Shown in pieces: positions 1-9,587 of a stretch of DNA of 64,000 nt. The notes under the pieces were generated by a model. It searched no databases, was not told the DNA's origin, and saw nothing but the letters and a program-made list of their open reading frames with translations. The stretch comes from Cryomorpha sp963836915 (lineage in GTDB: Bacteria; Bacteroidota; Bacteroidia; Flavobacteriales_D; Cryomorphaceae): assembly GCA_963836915.1 (NCBI GenBank), contig CAWILH010000002.1, forward strand, positions 620,001-684,000. The letters run 5' to 3'. Each line of letters starts with the position of its first letter. Position 1 is the first letter of the stretch. Both the position numbers and the translations under genes were made by a program.

Positions 1-49
1 AAGGCGTAATATCATCTGTATTCTTTCAGCGCCACCCCGATTAAAATTC

Positions 50-57
50 TATTTTTG
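50..57 (+). promoter_or_regulatory. Predicted -7 box (TATTTTTG) for the EEP-family gene
   Basis: TATTTTTG fits the Bacteroidota -7 consensus TAnnTTTG and ends 8 nt before the ATG at 66. This predicts a leaderless or very short-leader transcript, in line with the absence of a Shine-Dalgarno sequence. Bases 1-49 hold nothing else I recognise. Confidence 0.5.
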
Positions 58-65
58 CCAATACA

Positions 66-1151
66 ATGGAGCTTACCTTTTATATTTTATCTTTCCTGCT
101 CGCGCTGGGCTCTTCATTGCCTTTTATATCCGACCAGCATTGGATGTTCAGGGTCTGGGATTTTGGTCGTATCCAGATCACGATCCTTTTGCTTATCCTT
201 ATTGCAACTGGTTGGCTCTTTGTGATGCACCATGGGGTGGCCTTTTATATCTGCCAATCAACGCTCATGCTATTCGTGCTGCTGAATACATCCATCCTGA
301 TCCCATATACCCGTTTTTTTCCCAGAAGGAAGCCAGAAGAAAAAAAGGCGGGGCAAAAGTCGATCAAAATTATTTCAGTCAATGTGTATCAGTTCAACCA
401 AAACTATGACCAACTCATTGATTTGGTGCGGGAACGAGAGCCCGATGTATTGATTACCATGGAGTCGAACAGTGACTGGGAGCAAGCCTTGCGCGTGCTG
501 GAAGACCGGCTCGACCACACGCATAAGTGCACGCTTGAAAACACTTATGGGATGCACTTCTATACTTGCCTTGATCTAGTTGATGCCAAAACACATTTTT
601 TGGTTTCAGATGATGTTCCGAGCTTTGAGCTTGAACTGAAAGATTATGACGGTAGAAATTTTCGACTCTTTGGGGTTCACCCACCGCCACCGAGCCCCAC
701 GGAAGAAGAAACATCAAAAGAGCGGGATGGCGAACTGCTCTCTGTGGCCAAATTGGTGAAGGAGAAGACCATGCCCACGGTAGTGGTGGGAGACTTCAAT
801 AATGTGGCCTGGGCGCGGTCTTCTGTGCTGTTTCGTAAAACATCCCGACTGTGCGATCCCCGCAGGGGCTATGGCTTGGTCTCTACATTCCATGCAAAAT
901 ACCGCCTTTTTCGATTTCCTATAGACTTGTTTTTTCACTCCGATGAGATCTATATTGAGACTTTCAAAGCCGATAAATCGATAAATTCCGATCACCTGCC
1001 GCTTTATAGTGAGTTTTATATTACCGATAAGGCAGGTAAGCAGGAAGGTCAGGATGAAGAGCTTACGGCAGATGAAAAGGAAGAAGTGGAAGAAAAGATT
1101 AAAGATGGCAAAGTCGAAAATGGCGAACGCGCAGCTGTGGCAGAAGAGTAA
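66..1151 (+). CDS. Membrane-anchored endonuclease/exonuclease/phosphatase (EEP) family protein
   Basis: The product has 361 aa. Residues 1-80 contain two or three hydrophobic segments. A basic linker follows, and from about residue 99 an EEP (DNase I-like, metal-dependent phosphoesterase) domain. The expected family motifs are visible: the metal-binding Glu in TMES (E133), the GDFNN motif (D243) and the terminal SDHLP (D309, H310). The last 35 residues are Lys/Glu-rich. The domain probably lies outside the cytoplasmic membrane, as in Bacteroidota relatives, but the substrate (nucleic acid, sphingomyelin or phosphoinositide) cannot be told from sequence. It stands alone and convergent with the bat operon. 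The start at 66 is supported by the promoter box just upstream. Confidence 0.85.
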   Translation: MELTFYILSFLLALGSSLPFISDQHWMFRVWDFGRIQITILLLILIATGWLFVMHHGVAFYICQSTLMLFVLLNTSILIPYTRFFPRRKPEEKKAGQKSIKIISVNVYQFNQNYDQLIDLVREREPDVLITMESNSDWEQALRVLEDRLDHTHKCTLENTYGMHFYTCLDLVDAKTHFLVSDDVPSFELELKDYDGRNFRLFGVHPPPPSPTEEETSKERDGELLSVAKLVKEKTMPTVVVGDFNNVAWARSSVLFRKTSRLCDPRRGYGLVSTFHAKYRLFRFPIDLFFHSDEIYIETFKADKSINSDHLPLYSEFYITDKAGKQEGQDEELTADEKEEVEEKIKDGKVENGERAAVAEE

Positions 1152-1178
1152 TTCAACTTCTAGTGTACACTACGATTA

Positions 1179-1219
1179 GGCGGTTCCAAGCAAATCAAGA
1201 CTTCTTTTGGAAAACCGCC
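1179..1219. terminator. Imperfect hairpin between convergent genes
   Basis: GGCGGTTCCAA at 1179 can pair with TTGGAAAACCGCC ending at 1219, with a small bulge and a loop of about 15 nt. It lies between the ends of the EEP gene and batE, so it could end transcription from either side. There is no clean U-tract, hence low confidence. Confidence 0.35.
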
Positions 1220-1238
1220 CCTACAAGAACCACTCAAG

Positions 1239-1985
1239 TTAAATCGCTTCCAGATCTTCTTTATTGATCCATCCTTGGCTGCCGCTGGCGATCTCTACTT
1301 TTACCCATCCTCCGTCTTCGGCACCCACCTTTACTTTGGTGCCCGCATGTAGCACGAATACATTGGTGCTACCTTCCCGGGGCTCGCTCTTTACATCTAC
1401 TTTATCTGAAAAAATAATGGCCGCCCTAGTTTCAATTCTAAATTCTGAAGCTGCTTCGGCCAGCGTGTACGATACTACGCCCAGGCTCAGGGATATAAAA
1501 GCCGCAAAGAATCCCAATCGGCGCATACCCGGCCGGCGGGAGATGAAATAGAGCAAGAGCATGGCGGCTGCCAAAAAAACAAAGAATATTGCAACCCAGC
1601 CCCAAACTTCAGGCCCCAGACCATACCTGAATTCATCCCACCAAATGCTGGCCTTACTCTTTGGAAGCACTTCGATGCGGTCTACGATCATCTCATTGGC
1701 CAAGTCCAAATTATGCAAAGCATCATTATTTGAAGGCTCAAACTTCAGCGCCCTTTCGTAGTGCAAAATGCTTGCGGTCAGCATGTTCAATTTATAATAG
1801 GTATTTCCCAAATTATAATTGATCGCCAAACCTTGATGGTGCTGGGCCGCTATATTGAACTGCTCCAAGGCAGCTTCGTAAGCCCCATTTTTATAGGCTT
1901 CTACACCTTTGTCAAAAGCATCATCGCCCCGGGCGAAGCCCGTTTGAGCCAAAATAAAGATTGCTAGGGTCAAAAACCTTTTCAT
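1239..1985 (-). CDS. batE: BatE: TPR and SH3 domain membrane protein
   Basis: The product has 248 aa. It has a signal peptide (about residues 1-20, ending FARG), TPR repeats at about 22-110, two hydrophobic segments at about 130-180, and a C-terminal SH3-like domain (about 185-248) with a GWINKEDL motif. This order is that of BatE of the Bacteroides aerotolerance operon. It is last in the operon and its start overlaps the end of batD by 4 nt, so translation is probably coupled. In the family, Bat proteins are thought to form an envelope complex with MoxR ATPase; the biochemical role of BatE is not known. I see nothing unusual in it. Confidence 0.85.
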   Translation of the reverse strand: MKRFLTLAIFILAQTGFARGDDAFDKGVEAYKNGAYEAALEQFNIAAQHHQGLAINYNLGNTYYKLNMLTASILHYERALKFEPSNNDALHNLDLANEMIVDRIEVLPKSKASIWWDEFRYGLGPEVWGWVAIFFVFLAAAMLLLYFISRRPGMRRLGFFAAFISLSLGVVSYTLAEAASEFRIETRAAIIFSDKVDVKSEPREGSTNVFVLHAGTKVKVGAEDGGWVKVEIASGSQGWINKEDLEAI

Positions 1986-3760
1986 CGTATCTTCTGGTCA
2001 AGTTTCTGGATCAACCGCACACTTTCATCGTAAAAACCTTTTTCATCGGCATTGTTCATCGGGCTGAACCGTGCCATCTCACAGGTATCCATTATTTTTG
2101 ATAATTCTGCCAGAAGCGGTTCTTCGACATCTTTTTGGCGCAGCTTTTCATTGATCAAAATTCTTGTGAGATTACTAACGGGAATGCCGAGTTTATCGCT
2201 CAAATAACCGTAGAGCGCTTGGTAGATCTCCGCGTAAAATTTGGTACTATCATTTGCACGGAGCGCGGCTTCCGATTTCTTCAACCTTCGCCTGGCCATT
2301 TTGCTCGCCTTGCGCTGCTTATATCCTGCGGCATCGCTGAGATCGGAGCGGCGCTTTTTGCGCAATAGCAGAAAAATGATAAGAGCCAAGAACGGGATGC
2401 AAAGAATAATGAAGTAGGGGATCGATTTAAAAAAAAGTGCTCCCTTAGGTTCCAATCTCGATGCGTCGGTAAGGATGTACCGAATATCATTGGCCGATTC
2501 TTCCACCACATTTTGAGATCGCTGGGCGCCCGCTGTAGTGGCCACGACATCGCCGCCGCCCACTTTTATGGCAAATGGGCCGGCACTGCGCCGCTCAAAT
2601 TGCGCCGACCTGGGATTGAAAAACGTAAAGCTGATTTTAGGAATTTCATATTCACCGGGGTAGCGGGGAATGAGCAGGTATTGGAATGACCTTGATCCGG
2701 ATACCCCGCCGCCACTTACGTTTATCCTATCGCTCGTCTCTGGATCGTAGGCTTCAAAGTCGGCCGGAAAGCTCAGCTCCGGTTCATCAATCAGCGTAAG
2801 ATTGCCCTGCCCCGAGATAGCTATTTTCATGGTGATCGCTTCATTGGCCTTGAGCTCCTGCCTGTCAAGGTCTACCGAAAACTGGAAGTCGCCCACGGCT
2901 CCCGTATAGCTGGGGGGAGCCCCACTGGGAAGGGCTTCTACTTCGAGCTGAGGACTGTTGCTGTTTACGCGCAGGGCGGTTCCCGCATTAAAGAATGACC
3001 TGTTGACCCGGGCTGAGATCGCAAGCGGATCAATCTTGATCTTTCCTGTACGCTGTGGAAAGAGAATCTGTCGTTTTAAAACCGCCTTTCTATACGCTAC
3101 ACCGTTTATGATCTCGAGTTCGCGCTCCCACGTGGCCTGCTCGTTCTTTAGGTCTTCCGTCCAGAATCCGGCCAGAGATGGAAATTTGGTTTCGTCGACA
3201 TCTATGTTCTTGTAGCGCGTAAGCACCACATAAGTCGCCACGATCTGCTCGCCCAGATATGCTTTTCGCTTGCTCAACAGGATTTGCACCTTCAGGTTTT
3301 CATCGTTGCTGCTTTCTGACCCACTCGCCGATGAGCCGCTATTGGACTGGCTGCGCTGCGCCGCCGCAGAAGAGCGGCCATTGATCACTTTGATGCTCAG
3401 CGCTTCGGTTTCGTAGGTCTTTCCATCGGCCTGCGCACGACCCGGATCGATGGTAAACTCACCGATACTCGTGGCCCGCATGGTATAAGACAGGGTGATG
3501 GAGCTGCTCTGGCGGCCGTTTATAATTCGATAATTGGAAGAGCGCGAAGGGCCGAATACTACGTTAAAGTCGCTCAACTTGGGTGGTATGATATCGCCAC
3601 GTCCATTTTCGAGCGTCAGTGTATAGGTGAAAACATCGTTTACCGCAACGGGATTTTTATCTACCGTCGCATAGAAATTCACATCCTGTGCACTGCCGTA
3701 AAAGGCGAGCAAGAATATGCATGCTAGAAGTGAAAACGTATGTTTACCAGTCTTTTTCAA
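1982..3760 (-). CDS. batD: BatD family oxygen-tolerance protein
   Basis: The product has 592 aa. It has a signal peptide (cleavage after YGSAQ, about residue 25), tandem beta-sandwich domains over about residues 26-420, a transmembrane helix at about 450-470 and a basic cytoplasmic tail of about 120 residues. This matches BatD (oxygen tolerance family) in length and architecture. A Ser-rich stretch at about 135-155 separates the first two domains. The start overlaps the batC stop by 17 nt. BatD proteins are probably exposed to the periplasm, with the BatA and BatB VWA domains as likely partners. Confidence 0.85.
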   Translation of the reverse strand: MKKTGKHTFSLLACIFLLAFYGSAQDVNFYATVDKNPVAVNDVFTYTLTLENGRGDIIPPKLSDFNVVFGPSRSSNYRIINGRQSSSITLSYTMRATSIGEFTIDPGRAQADGKTYETEALSIKVINGRSSAAAQRSQSNSGSSASGSESSNDENLKVQILLSKRKAYLGEQIVATYVVLTRYKNIDVDETKFPSLAGFWTEDLKNEQATWERELEIINGVAYRKAVLKRQILFPQRTGKIKIDPLAISARVNRSFFNAGTALRVNSNSPQLEVEALPSGAPPSYTGAVGDFQFSVDLDRQELKANEAITMKIAISGQGNLTLIDEPELSFPADFEAYDPETSDRINVSGGGVSGSRSFQYLLIPRYPGEYEIPKISFTFFNPRSAQFERRSAGPFAIKVGGGDVVATTAGAQRSQNVVEESANDIRYILTDASRLEPKGALFFKSIPYFIILCIPFLALIIFLLLRKKRRSDLSDAAGYKQRKASKMARRRLKKSEAALRANDSTKFYAEIYQALYGYLSDKLGIPVSNLTRILINEKLRQKDVEEPLLAELSKIMDTCEMARFSPMNNADEKGFYDESVRLIQKLDQKIR

Positions 3761-4526
3761 TCTTAATGGGCTGTGCTTTTCGCTTCTTTTTATTAAGGTC
3801 TTCCTGTAGGTCTTTTTCTTGTTTCATCAAAGCCTGAAGCATTTTCTCAGCTTCTTCTTTAGAGAGCTCATCCTTCTTCGGTTCCTGCTCTTTTGGCTCC
3901 TGCTTTTCGTCTTTCTTATCTTGGTCTTTTTGCTTCTCATCCTTTTTATCGTCCTTCTGCTGGTCGTCTTTTTGGTCTTGGTCTTGGTCTTGCTTCTGGT
4001 TCTCTTGTTTCTTTTTCAGGTGTTTGGCGTAGGCCAGATTATACCGTGCCGCTTCATCTGTTGGTACTTTGCGCAGGGCTTCTTTGTAATTTTCGATGCT
4101 CTTGTCAAGTTCACCCCCCAGCAGGTTGGCATTGCCCAGATTATACTGCGCCTTGTTGATTTCATCAGCATCGGTAGCATTGGCGCTTACACTCTCAAAG
4201 GCTGCAGCGGCTTTTTTGCTTATTTCCTGGGCGCTCTTAGCCAGCTCCATTCCCTTTTGTTGGTCTTCCATTTTTCCGGCTTCCGCCAAAATTCCACGTG
4301 ACTCCATAAGGTAGGAATTGCCGAGATTGAAGCGCGCTTCTTTAAAATTGGGATCTAATTCCAAGGCATTTTCATATGCGCTGCGTGCTGCTTCAATATC
4401 TCCCGCTTTCAAGGCTTTATTCCCTTTTTCTGTTGCTATTTTGGCCTTTTGGCAAAAGCCGGATAGGGGAGAACCGAAGATCAGGTAGCCCGTGAAGAGC
4501 AGAAATATGATTCTTATTTTCATCAT
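3744..4526 (-). CDS. batC: BatC: TPR protein with a long charged low-complexity tail
   Basis: The product has 260 aa with a signal peptide (residues 1-25, ending GFCQ) and TPR repeats at about 28-175. Residues of about 178-235 are almost wholly Lys, Asp, Glu and Gln, and the C-terminus is a coiled-coil-like segment ending KPIKIEKDW-like. The polar tract explains a long hydrophobic-looking antisense reading frame here that is not a gene. Its ATG overlaps the batB stop by 4 nt (ATGA). The TPR region is the probable protein-interaction part of the Bat complex. Confidence 0.85.
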   Translation of the reverse strand: MMKIRIIFLLFTGYLIFGSPLSGFCQKAKIATEKGNKALKAGDIEAARSAYENALELDPNFKEARFNLGNSYLMESRGILAEAGKMEDQQKGMELAKSAQEISKKAAAAFESVSANATDADEINKAQYNLGNANLLGGELDKSIENYKEALRKVPTDEAARYNLAYAKHLKKKQENQKQDQDQDQKDDQQKDDKKDEKQKDQDKKDEKQEPKEQEPKKDELSKEEAEKMLQALMKQEKDLQEDLNKKKRKAQPIKIEKDW

Positions 4527-5668
4527 TGAAATAGTTTTAATTTTTTGGCAATCGATCCTTTCCGATCCCTTACCAAAAACTCCAAGAAGATACAGAGCAA
4601 GCCCAACATCAAGAATATCTGAAAGCGATCTTCATACTCAGCATAACTCACCGAGCCCATTTCTGTTTTTTCGATTTCATTAAGATCTGCTAAAAGTGGC
4701 TGGAGACCAACTTCTGCATTGGAAGCCTTGAAGTAGGAGCCATTTCCCGCATCGGCTATTTGTCGCAGCATTCCTTCATTTAGGCTCGACATGACCACGG
4801 TACCATCCTGGCTCTTTTTAAACCCGGTGCGCTGCCTGCCGCGAAACTCTGGTATGGGGGTACCGTCCGGACTTCCCAATCCAATGGTGTATACTTTAAC
4901 CCCTTGATCGGCTGCATCTTTTGCGGCCACGATGGCATCATCTTCGTGGTTTTCGCCATCGGTTAGCACGATGATGGCTTTCTGTGCGGGCGTCTCAAAA
5001 TTAAAGCTCTCCATGGCCAGCTCGATCGCCGAGCCAATGGCCGTGCCTTGCACGGGCACGATGTCGGTATCGATGGATGAGAGAAATAGCTTTCCAGCGG
5101 CGTAATCGTTGGTGATAGGAAGCTGTACGAAGGCCTGTCCGGCGAATACCACGATACCTACGCGATCTCCATGCAGGTTTTCAAGTAGTTTTTCGATGGC
5201 GCGGGTCGCACTTGTTAGACGGTTGGGACTCAGGTCTTCGGCCTTCATGCTATTCGATACGTCGACGGCGATCATAATGTCGATCCCACGCACTTTGGCT
5301 TCGGTCATCTTCGATCCCAACTGCGGATTGATCAATGCCAATACCAAAAAGGCTGCTGCCAATCGCCAGAGCAGATATTTCACAGTTACGTTTACGCTCG
5401 AAAGATCGGGCACCAGCGAGCGCAAGAGCTCAGGATCAGAAAATCTGCCCAGCCTTCTGTTTTTGGACCAAATGGTAAGGATGAAGATTAGGAAGAAGGC
5501 TGGTCCCGTGAGAAATAGCCAAGCCAACCCCGGTCGCTCCCAGCGCAGGCCAGGGAGTGATGCGGCAATGATAAAATAGATCACGCCGAAGCAAGCCCAA
5601 AAGGCCACTTCTAGCAGCACAGCCGATGTGAGCATTCCCGAAAGATGATATTTTGGCTTACTGCGCAT
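4523..5668 (-). CDS. batB: BatB: VWA-domain membrane protein
   Basis: The product has 381 aa. Two transmembrane helices near the N-terminus (about 15-35 and 48-65) and a third at about 100-120 precede a von Willebrand factor A domain. The MIDAS motif DVSNS (DxSxS) and the TDGEN segment are intact, so metal-dependent ligand binding is likely. A final hydrophobic helix lies near residue 355. It follows batA with no gap (5669/5668) and overlaps batC. It is paralogous to BatA next to it, as is usual for these operons. Confidence 0.9.
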   Translation of the reverse strand: MRSKPKYHLSGMLTSAVLLEVAFWACFGVIYFIIAASLPGLRWERPGLAWLFLTGPAFFLIFILTIWSKNRRLGRFSDPELLRSLVPDLSSVNVTVKYLLWRLAAAFLVLALINPQLGSKMTEAKVRGIDIMIAVDVSNSMKAEDLSPNRLTSATRAIEKLLENLHGDRVGIVVFAGQAFVQLPITNDYAAGKLFLSSIDTDIVPVQGTAIGSAIELAMESFNFETPAQKAIIVLTDGENHEDDAIVAAKDAADQGVKVYTIGLGSPDGTPIPEFRGRQRTGFKKSQDGTVVMSSLNEGMLRQIADAGNGSYFKASNAEVGLQPLLADLNEIEKTEMGSVSYAEYEDRFQIFLMLGLLCIFLEFLVRDRKGSIAKKLKLFQ

Positions 5669-6739
5669 CTAGGGAAGGGTCTGTAAATATAAAGTCCTGA
5701 AAAGGTATTCGCCCAGCAATAATGCTGAACCGATCAATGCAAAAATGTAAAATTCTTCGGCGTGGCGGCTATGTTCCGTAACGTTGATTTTGGTCTTTTC
5801 GAGTCGGTCTATTTCGGAGTATATCTCGGCAAGCGCCTGGCCATTGGTAGCTCGGAAATATTTGCCGCCCGTCATCGCAGCGATTTCGCGAAGGCTCTCC
5901 TCATTGATCTTAACGTCTACGTACTCATACTTATAGCGGCCATCGGCGTATAGGCCTACTGGCGATAGCGCTTTGCCCAGCGATCCCACTCCGATGGTGT
6001 AGACGCGTACGCCATAACTCTTTGCTATTTCGGCAGCGGTGAGCGGCGCTATGGAACCTTGATTATTGTCGCCATCGGTGAGTAGAATGACCACCTTGCT
6101 TTTTGCTTCGCTTTCGCGCAATCTATTTACGGAAGTGGCCAGACCCATGCCGATAGCCGTGCCGCCCTGCACCATGCCGCTGCGCACATCTTTGAACAGG
6201 CTTGTGAGCACGGCATGGTCGGTAGTGAGCGGGCATTGCGTGAAGCTTTCCCCTTCATACACTACCAGCCCGATACGATCATTGCGACGCTGCTTGATAA
6301 ATTCAATGGCCACTTCTTTGGCACTTTCCAGTCTATTGGGTTCAAAATCTTTGGCCAGCATACTCGCCGACAGATCCATAGTGATCACGATATCAATTCC
6401 TTCGGTGCTCACATCCTGCCAACTCAATTGGGACTGTGGCCTAGCGAGTGCCACGATGAGAAGCGTGAGAGAAGCATAGCGCAAAAGCGCAGGTATGTAA
6501 ACTACGAGCGAAGATAAAATGGAAGTATTAAGCTGAGAAAATGCGGAAAGCTGCACTTTGGGATTTCTCCTGTCGGTGCTCAAAATATCGTACAGCCCCA
6601 ATAGAGGGACGAGCAAAAGCAGCCAAAGTATCGCTTCATTTGCAAAGTCATACCGCCCTGATATCCATAAATAAAAACCAATCGCAAATCCTGTCCCCAA
6701 GAGTGCCAGCACCGTGACCATGACCTTATGCCTGCTCAT
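5669..6739 (-). CDS. batA: BatA: VWA-domain membrane protein
   Basis: The product has 356 aa. It has N-terminal membrane helices (about 10-28, 38-50 and 75-100), then a VWA domain with MIDAS motif DLSAS at about 133 and a TDGDN motif, and a last transmembrane helix near 330-348. The order matches BatA of the aerotolerance operon. Its start lies 14 nt inside the preceding BatD-like gene. BatA, BatB and the DUF58 protein are the three VWA-type proteins that a MoxR ATPase is expected to act on. Confidence 0.9.
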   Translation of the reverse strand: MSRHKVMVTVLALLGTGFAIGFYLWISGRYDFANEAILWLLLLVPLLGLYDILSTDRRNPKVQLSAFSQLNTSILSSLVVYIPALLRYASLTLLIVALARPQSQLSWQDVSTEGIDIVITMDLSASMLAKDFEPNRLESAKEVAIEFIKQRRNDRIGLVVYEGESFTQCPLTTDHAVLTSLFKDVRSGMVQGGTAIGMGLATSVNRLRESEAKSKVVILLTDGDNNQGSIAPLTAAEIAKSYGVRVYTIGVGSLGKALSPVGLYADGRYKYEYVDVKINEESLREIAAMTGGKYFRATNGQALAEIYSEIDRLEKTKINVTEHSRHAEEFYIFALIGSALLLGEYLFRTLYLQTLP

Positions 6740-7696
6740 CTTGCTCTGGTTTTTTAGGTTCTATAAAGTGGGCGGTGTCGCGTACGAAGTTCAAGGCATC
6801 GGCCACGGCTTTTTCATTTTCCGTTTCAGTGGGTATTTCTTTGGCAAATTTCACCATATCGGCCTGAAGCAATATGATGCGGAGTAGCGCCGTATTCTTG
6901 GTTCCCAATTCGCTGTACCGCAGTGCAGAAAGGATCTGTGCCGAAGTAAGCTCGTGGGCTTGAATACCAAACACCCGCTCGATATAGGTACGCATTGCAT
7001 CGCTTATCCCAGTATGGTATTCTTTCACGCGGCCTTTCAGGTATATGCGTTCTTCTTTCATTCGCCGTAGGGCATTAAGCGCTTCGGTATCGGCAGGTAT
7101 GGCTGGCTCGGCAGGTGGGGCTGTGGGTCTTCTGGCCCGCTTGCGCTTCATATAAAAGAATAAGATGAAGGCCGCCGCGATAAGGATTATGGTAGCTGCG
7201 GCCGCTGCTGCATAAGGCCAGTAGATTTTGACATAGTCAGCCAGGGTAACATCTACTTCCAGTATAGGATTATCGGCCATGATGCCTTGGGTGGTATCTA
7301 TCTCTACCGTTTTTACCGTGAGGAGAAACGCCGGTGTCTTCTCGATATCTCCATCTACTTTCAGCTCAAATGGGGGTATGGCGTAATAGCCTGTGTCGAA
7401 GCTCGTAATGACTATAAGCTGCTCAAGCCGCCGCTCAGCAACACCTTCGCCGGTGCGGAGCGTGTCCACTTCAGATTGACTTATTACTTCCACATTTGCC
7501 AAGAGCGTATCTCCAATCACGGGGAAAACGACCTTGGCAGCTCCCGATTTTTGAATGCGGTAGGAGAGCTTTATCGTAGCTTGCTCGCCGATGAGTATTT
7601 CACTTCGGTCTATTACGGCATCGGCATTCTGGGCCAACTGCCGATCTGTAGCAGCAAGAATAAAATGGTGCAATATGTGAACCGCAACTTATTCAT
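6726..7696 (-). CDS. BatD-like single-pass membrane protein of the bat operon, frameshifted in its signal peptide
   Basis: The long frame starts only at 7673 and lacks a signal peptide. An ATG at 7696, overlapping the DUF58 stop as ATGA, opens a good signal peptide (MNKLRFTYCTILFLLLQIGSW) that runs out of frame at 7631-7636. Adding one G, so TTGGCCC becomes TTGGGCCC, joins it to AQNADAVIDRSEI and gives 323 aa with a normal cleavage site. The mature part has a beta-rich exported domain, a transmembrane helix at about 160-180 and a cytoplasmic tail with a helical domain (about 225-300). This gene commonly sits between DUF58 and batA in Bacteroidota. I think the frameshift is a sequence error, though a true mutation is possible. 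Confidence 0.75.
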
Positions 7697-8565
7697 GTGC
7701 GCTTGCTGAATAGATTTCGTAAGGGTTTGATATAACTTTCATTCGTGGCAATAGAAGCCAGGTCGACTCCGGCTTTTCGGCAGGCATCTTTTACGCGCGT
7801 CATCCGCTCATCGCCGCGCTTCGCGTAGGCATCTCTCACTTTTCGCGAATTGGTATTGATCCATTCAGCGCGTCCCGATTCTGGATCGGTAAATAGCACC
7901 CGCCCCACAGCGGGCAGCTCATTCTCCCGCCTATCGTAGATTTGAAGGGCTACAAGATCATGCTTTTTATTGGCCAGCTTTAGGCTATCTTCATAAGCCA
8001 CATCCATGAAATCGGTGATCAGGAAGGCAATGCTTCTCTTCTTTACCACATTATTTACGAAGCGGAGTGCCTCTGAAATATTGGTGCCACGGTGAGCGGG
8101 TTCAAATTCTATCAATTCCCGTATTATTCTCAATATATGTGACTTCCCTTTTTTGGGTGGGATGTATTTTTCGATCTGATCGCTGAAGAATACGATGCCT
8201 ATCTTATCATTATTGGTAATGGCCGAGAAGGAGAGCACGGCACAAATCTCAGTGATCACCGCCTTCTTCAATTGCTCGCGCGTGCCAAAGCTATCGCTGG
8301 CCGACACATCTACCACCAGGATTACCGTAAGCTCTCGCTCTTCTTCAAATATCTTGACATAGGGATGGCCAAAGCGGGCGGTAACGTTCCAATCAATGGT
8401 GCGCACTTCATCGCCCACAGCATACTCCCGCACTTCGCTAAAGGCCATTCCGCGGCCTTTAAAGGCAGAATGGTATTCGCCGGAAAAAATCTGATTCGAT
8501 AATCCCTTCGTTTTTAGCTCAATGCGCCTAACCTTCTTAAGTAGTTCTGCGGTATCTGTAGCCAT
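7693..8565 (-). CDS. DUF58 domain protein (VWA-like, MoxR partner)
   Basis: The product has 290 aa and no membrane segment. It shows the DUF58 signature around residues 35-85 (GRGMAF, VGDEVRTIDWNVTAR) and a VWA-like fold with DVSASDSF at about 106. It lies 6 nt after moxR and overlaps the next gene by 4 nt, so it belongs to the operon. DUF58 proteins are thought to be cytoplasmic or membrane-associated partners of MoxR ATPases; the molecular role is not settled. Confidence 0.9.
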   Translation of the reverse strand: MATDTAELLKKVRRIELKTKGLSNQIFSGEYHSAFKGRGMAFSEVREYAVGDEVRTIDWNVTARFGHPYVKIFEEERELTVILVVDVSASDSFGTREQLKKAVITEICAVLSFSAITNNDKIGIVFFSDQIEKYIPPKKGKSHILRIIRELIEFEPAHRGTNISEALRFVNNVVKKRSIAFLITDFMDVAYEDSLKLANKKHDLVALQIYDRRENELPAVGRVLFTDPESGRAEWINTNSRKVRDAYAKRGDERMTRVKDACRKAGVDLASIATNESYIKPLRNLFSKRT

Positions 8566-8571
8566 ATAATT

Positions 8572-9587
8572 TTAAGGAACTTCTATTGCGTTAAGCACTT
8601 TTTTGATCACATCTTCTACCGAGACATTCTCGGCTTCGGCTTCATAGGTGAGCCCGATACGGTGGCGCATTACATCGGGTGCTACGGCACGCACATCTTC
8701 GGGGATCACGTAGCCGCGATGGTTTATAAAGGCAAAGGTTTTGGCTGCCAAAGCCATGCTGATGCTGGCCCGTGGCGATGCGCCGAAACCTATTAATTCT
8801 TTTAATTCGGAAAGCCGAAAGGCTTCTGGATCGCGGGTGGCGTACACAAGGTCTACGATATACCGCTCTATTTTTTCATCCATATACACTTCGCGCACCG
8901 TTTTGCGCGCTTGGAGTATATCAGCAGCATCTACCACTTTAGCAGCTTTTGGAAAGGGTTTGGTGCCCACGCTATTGCGAATGATCAGCGATTCTTCGTC
9001 GCGCTTGGGGTAGTCTAGCACCACCTTGAGCATAAATCGGTCTACCTGCGCTTCGGGCAGGGGATAGGTCCCTTCCTGCTCAATAGGGTTCTGGGTGGCG
9101 AGTACCATAAAAGGTTCGGGCAGGGTAAAGGTGCTTCCGCCAATGGTGACCTGCCGCTCCTGCATGGCTTCGAGCAAGGCGCTCTGTACTTTGGCCGGTG
9201 CGCGGTTGATCTCATCGGCAAGCACGAAATTGGCAAATATGGCCCTTTCTTAACGGTAAAATCCTGGTTCTTTTGGCTGTAGATCATCGTCCCCACCACA
9301 TCGGCAGGAAGTAGGTCGGGCGTAAATTGTACCCGGCTGAAATCTACATTTATACAATCGGAAAGTGCCTTTATGGCCAGTGTTTTGGCAAGACCTGGAA
9401 CCCCTTCGAGCAGGATATGGCCATTGGCAAGCAGGGCGATGAGCAGCTTTTGAATCATATCGTGCTGCCCCACTATTACTTTCTCCATTTCTAGCGTAAG
9501 CAAATCCAAAAAGGCGCTTTCCTTTTGGATTTTTTCATTCAACGCTTTTATGTTGGTATTGGCATCGACCACCGTATTTTCGTCCAT
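8572..9587 (-). CDS. moxR: MoxR family AAA+ ATPase, broken by a -1 frameshift
   Basis: Two overlapping frames make one protein. The upstream part (from 9587) carries Walker A GVPGLAKT (residues 62-69). The downstream part (ending 8572) carries Walker B-like LADEINRA, the sensor region ATQNPIEQEGTYPLPEAQ and the C-terminal lid. The frame is lost at 9241-9245, where the minus strand reads AAAGGGCCATATTTGCC. One added C (GGGCCC) restores KKGPIFANFVLADEI and a 338 aa protein, the usual MoxR length. It is first in the operon, 32 nt after a good -7 box. MoxR is the likely chaperone-like ATPase for the DUF58 and Bat VWA proteins. Given how conserved and expressed this gene is, I favour a sequencing error. 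Confidence 0.85.

Noticed and set aside
3819..4301. Long plus-strand ORF with Leu/Val/Phe-rich product opposite batC
   Set aside because: It is the antisense of the Lys/Glu/Asp/Gln-rich tail of BatC; its hydrophobic composition follows from that.
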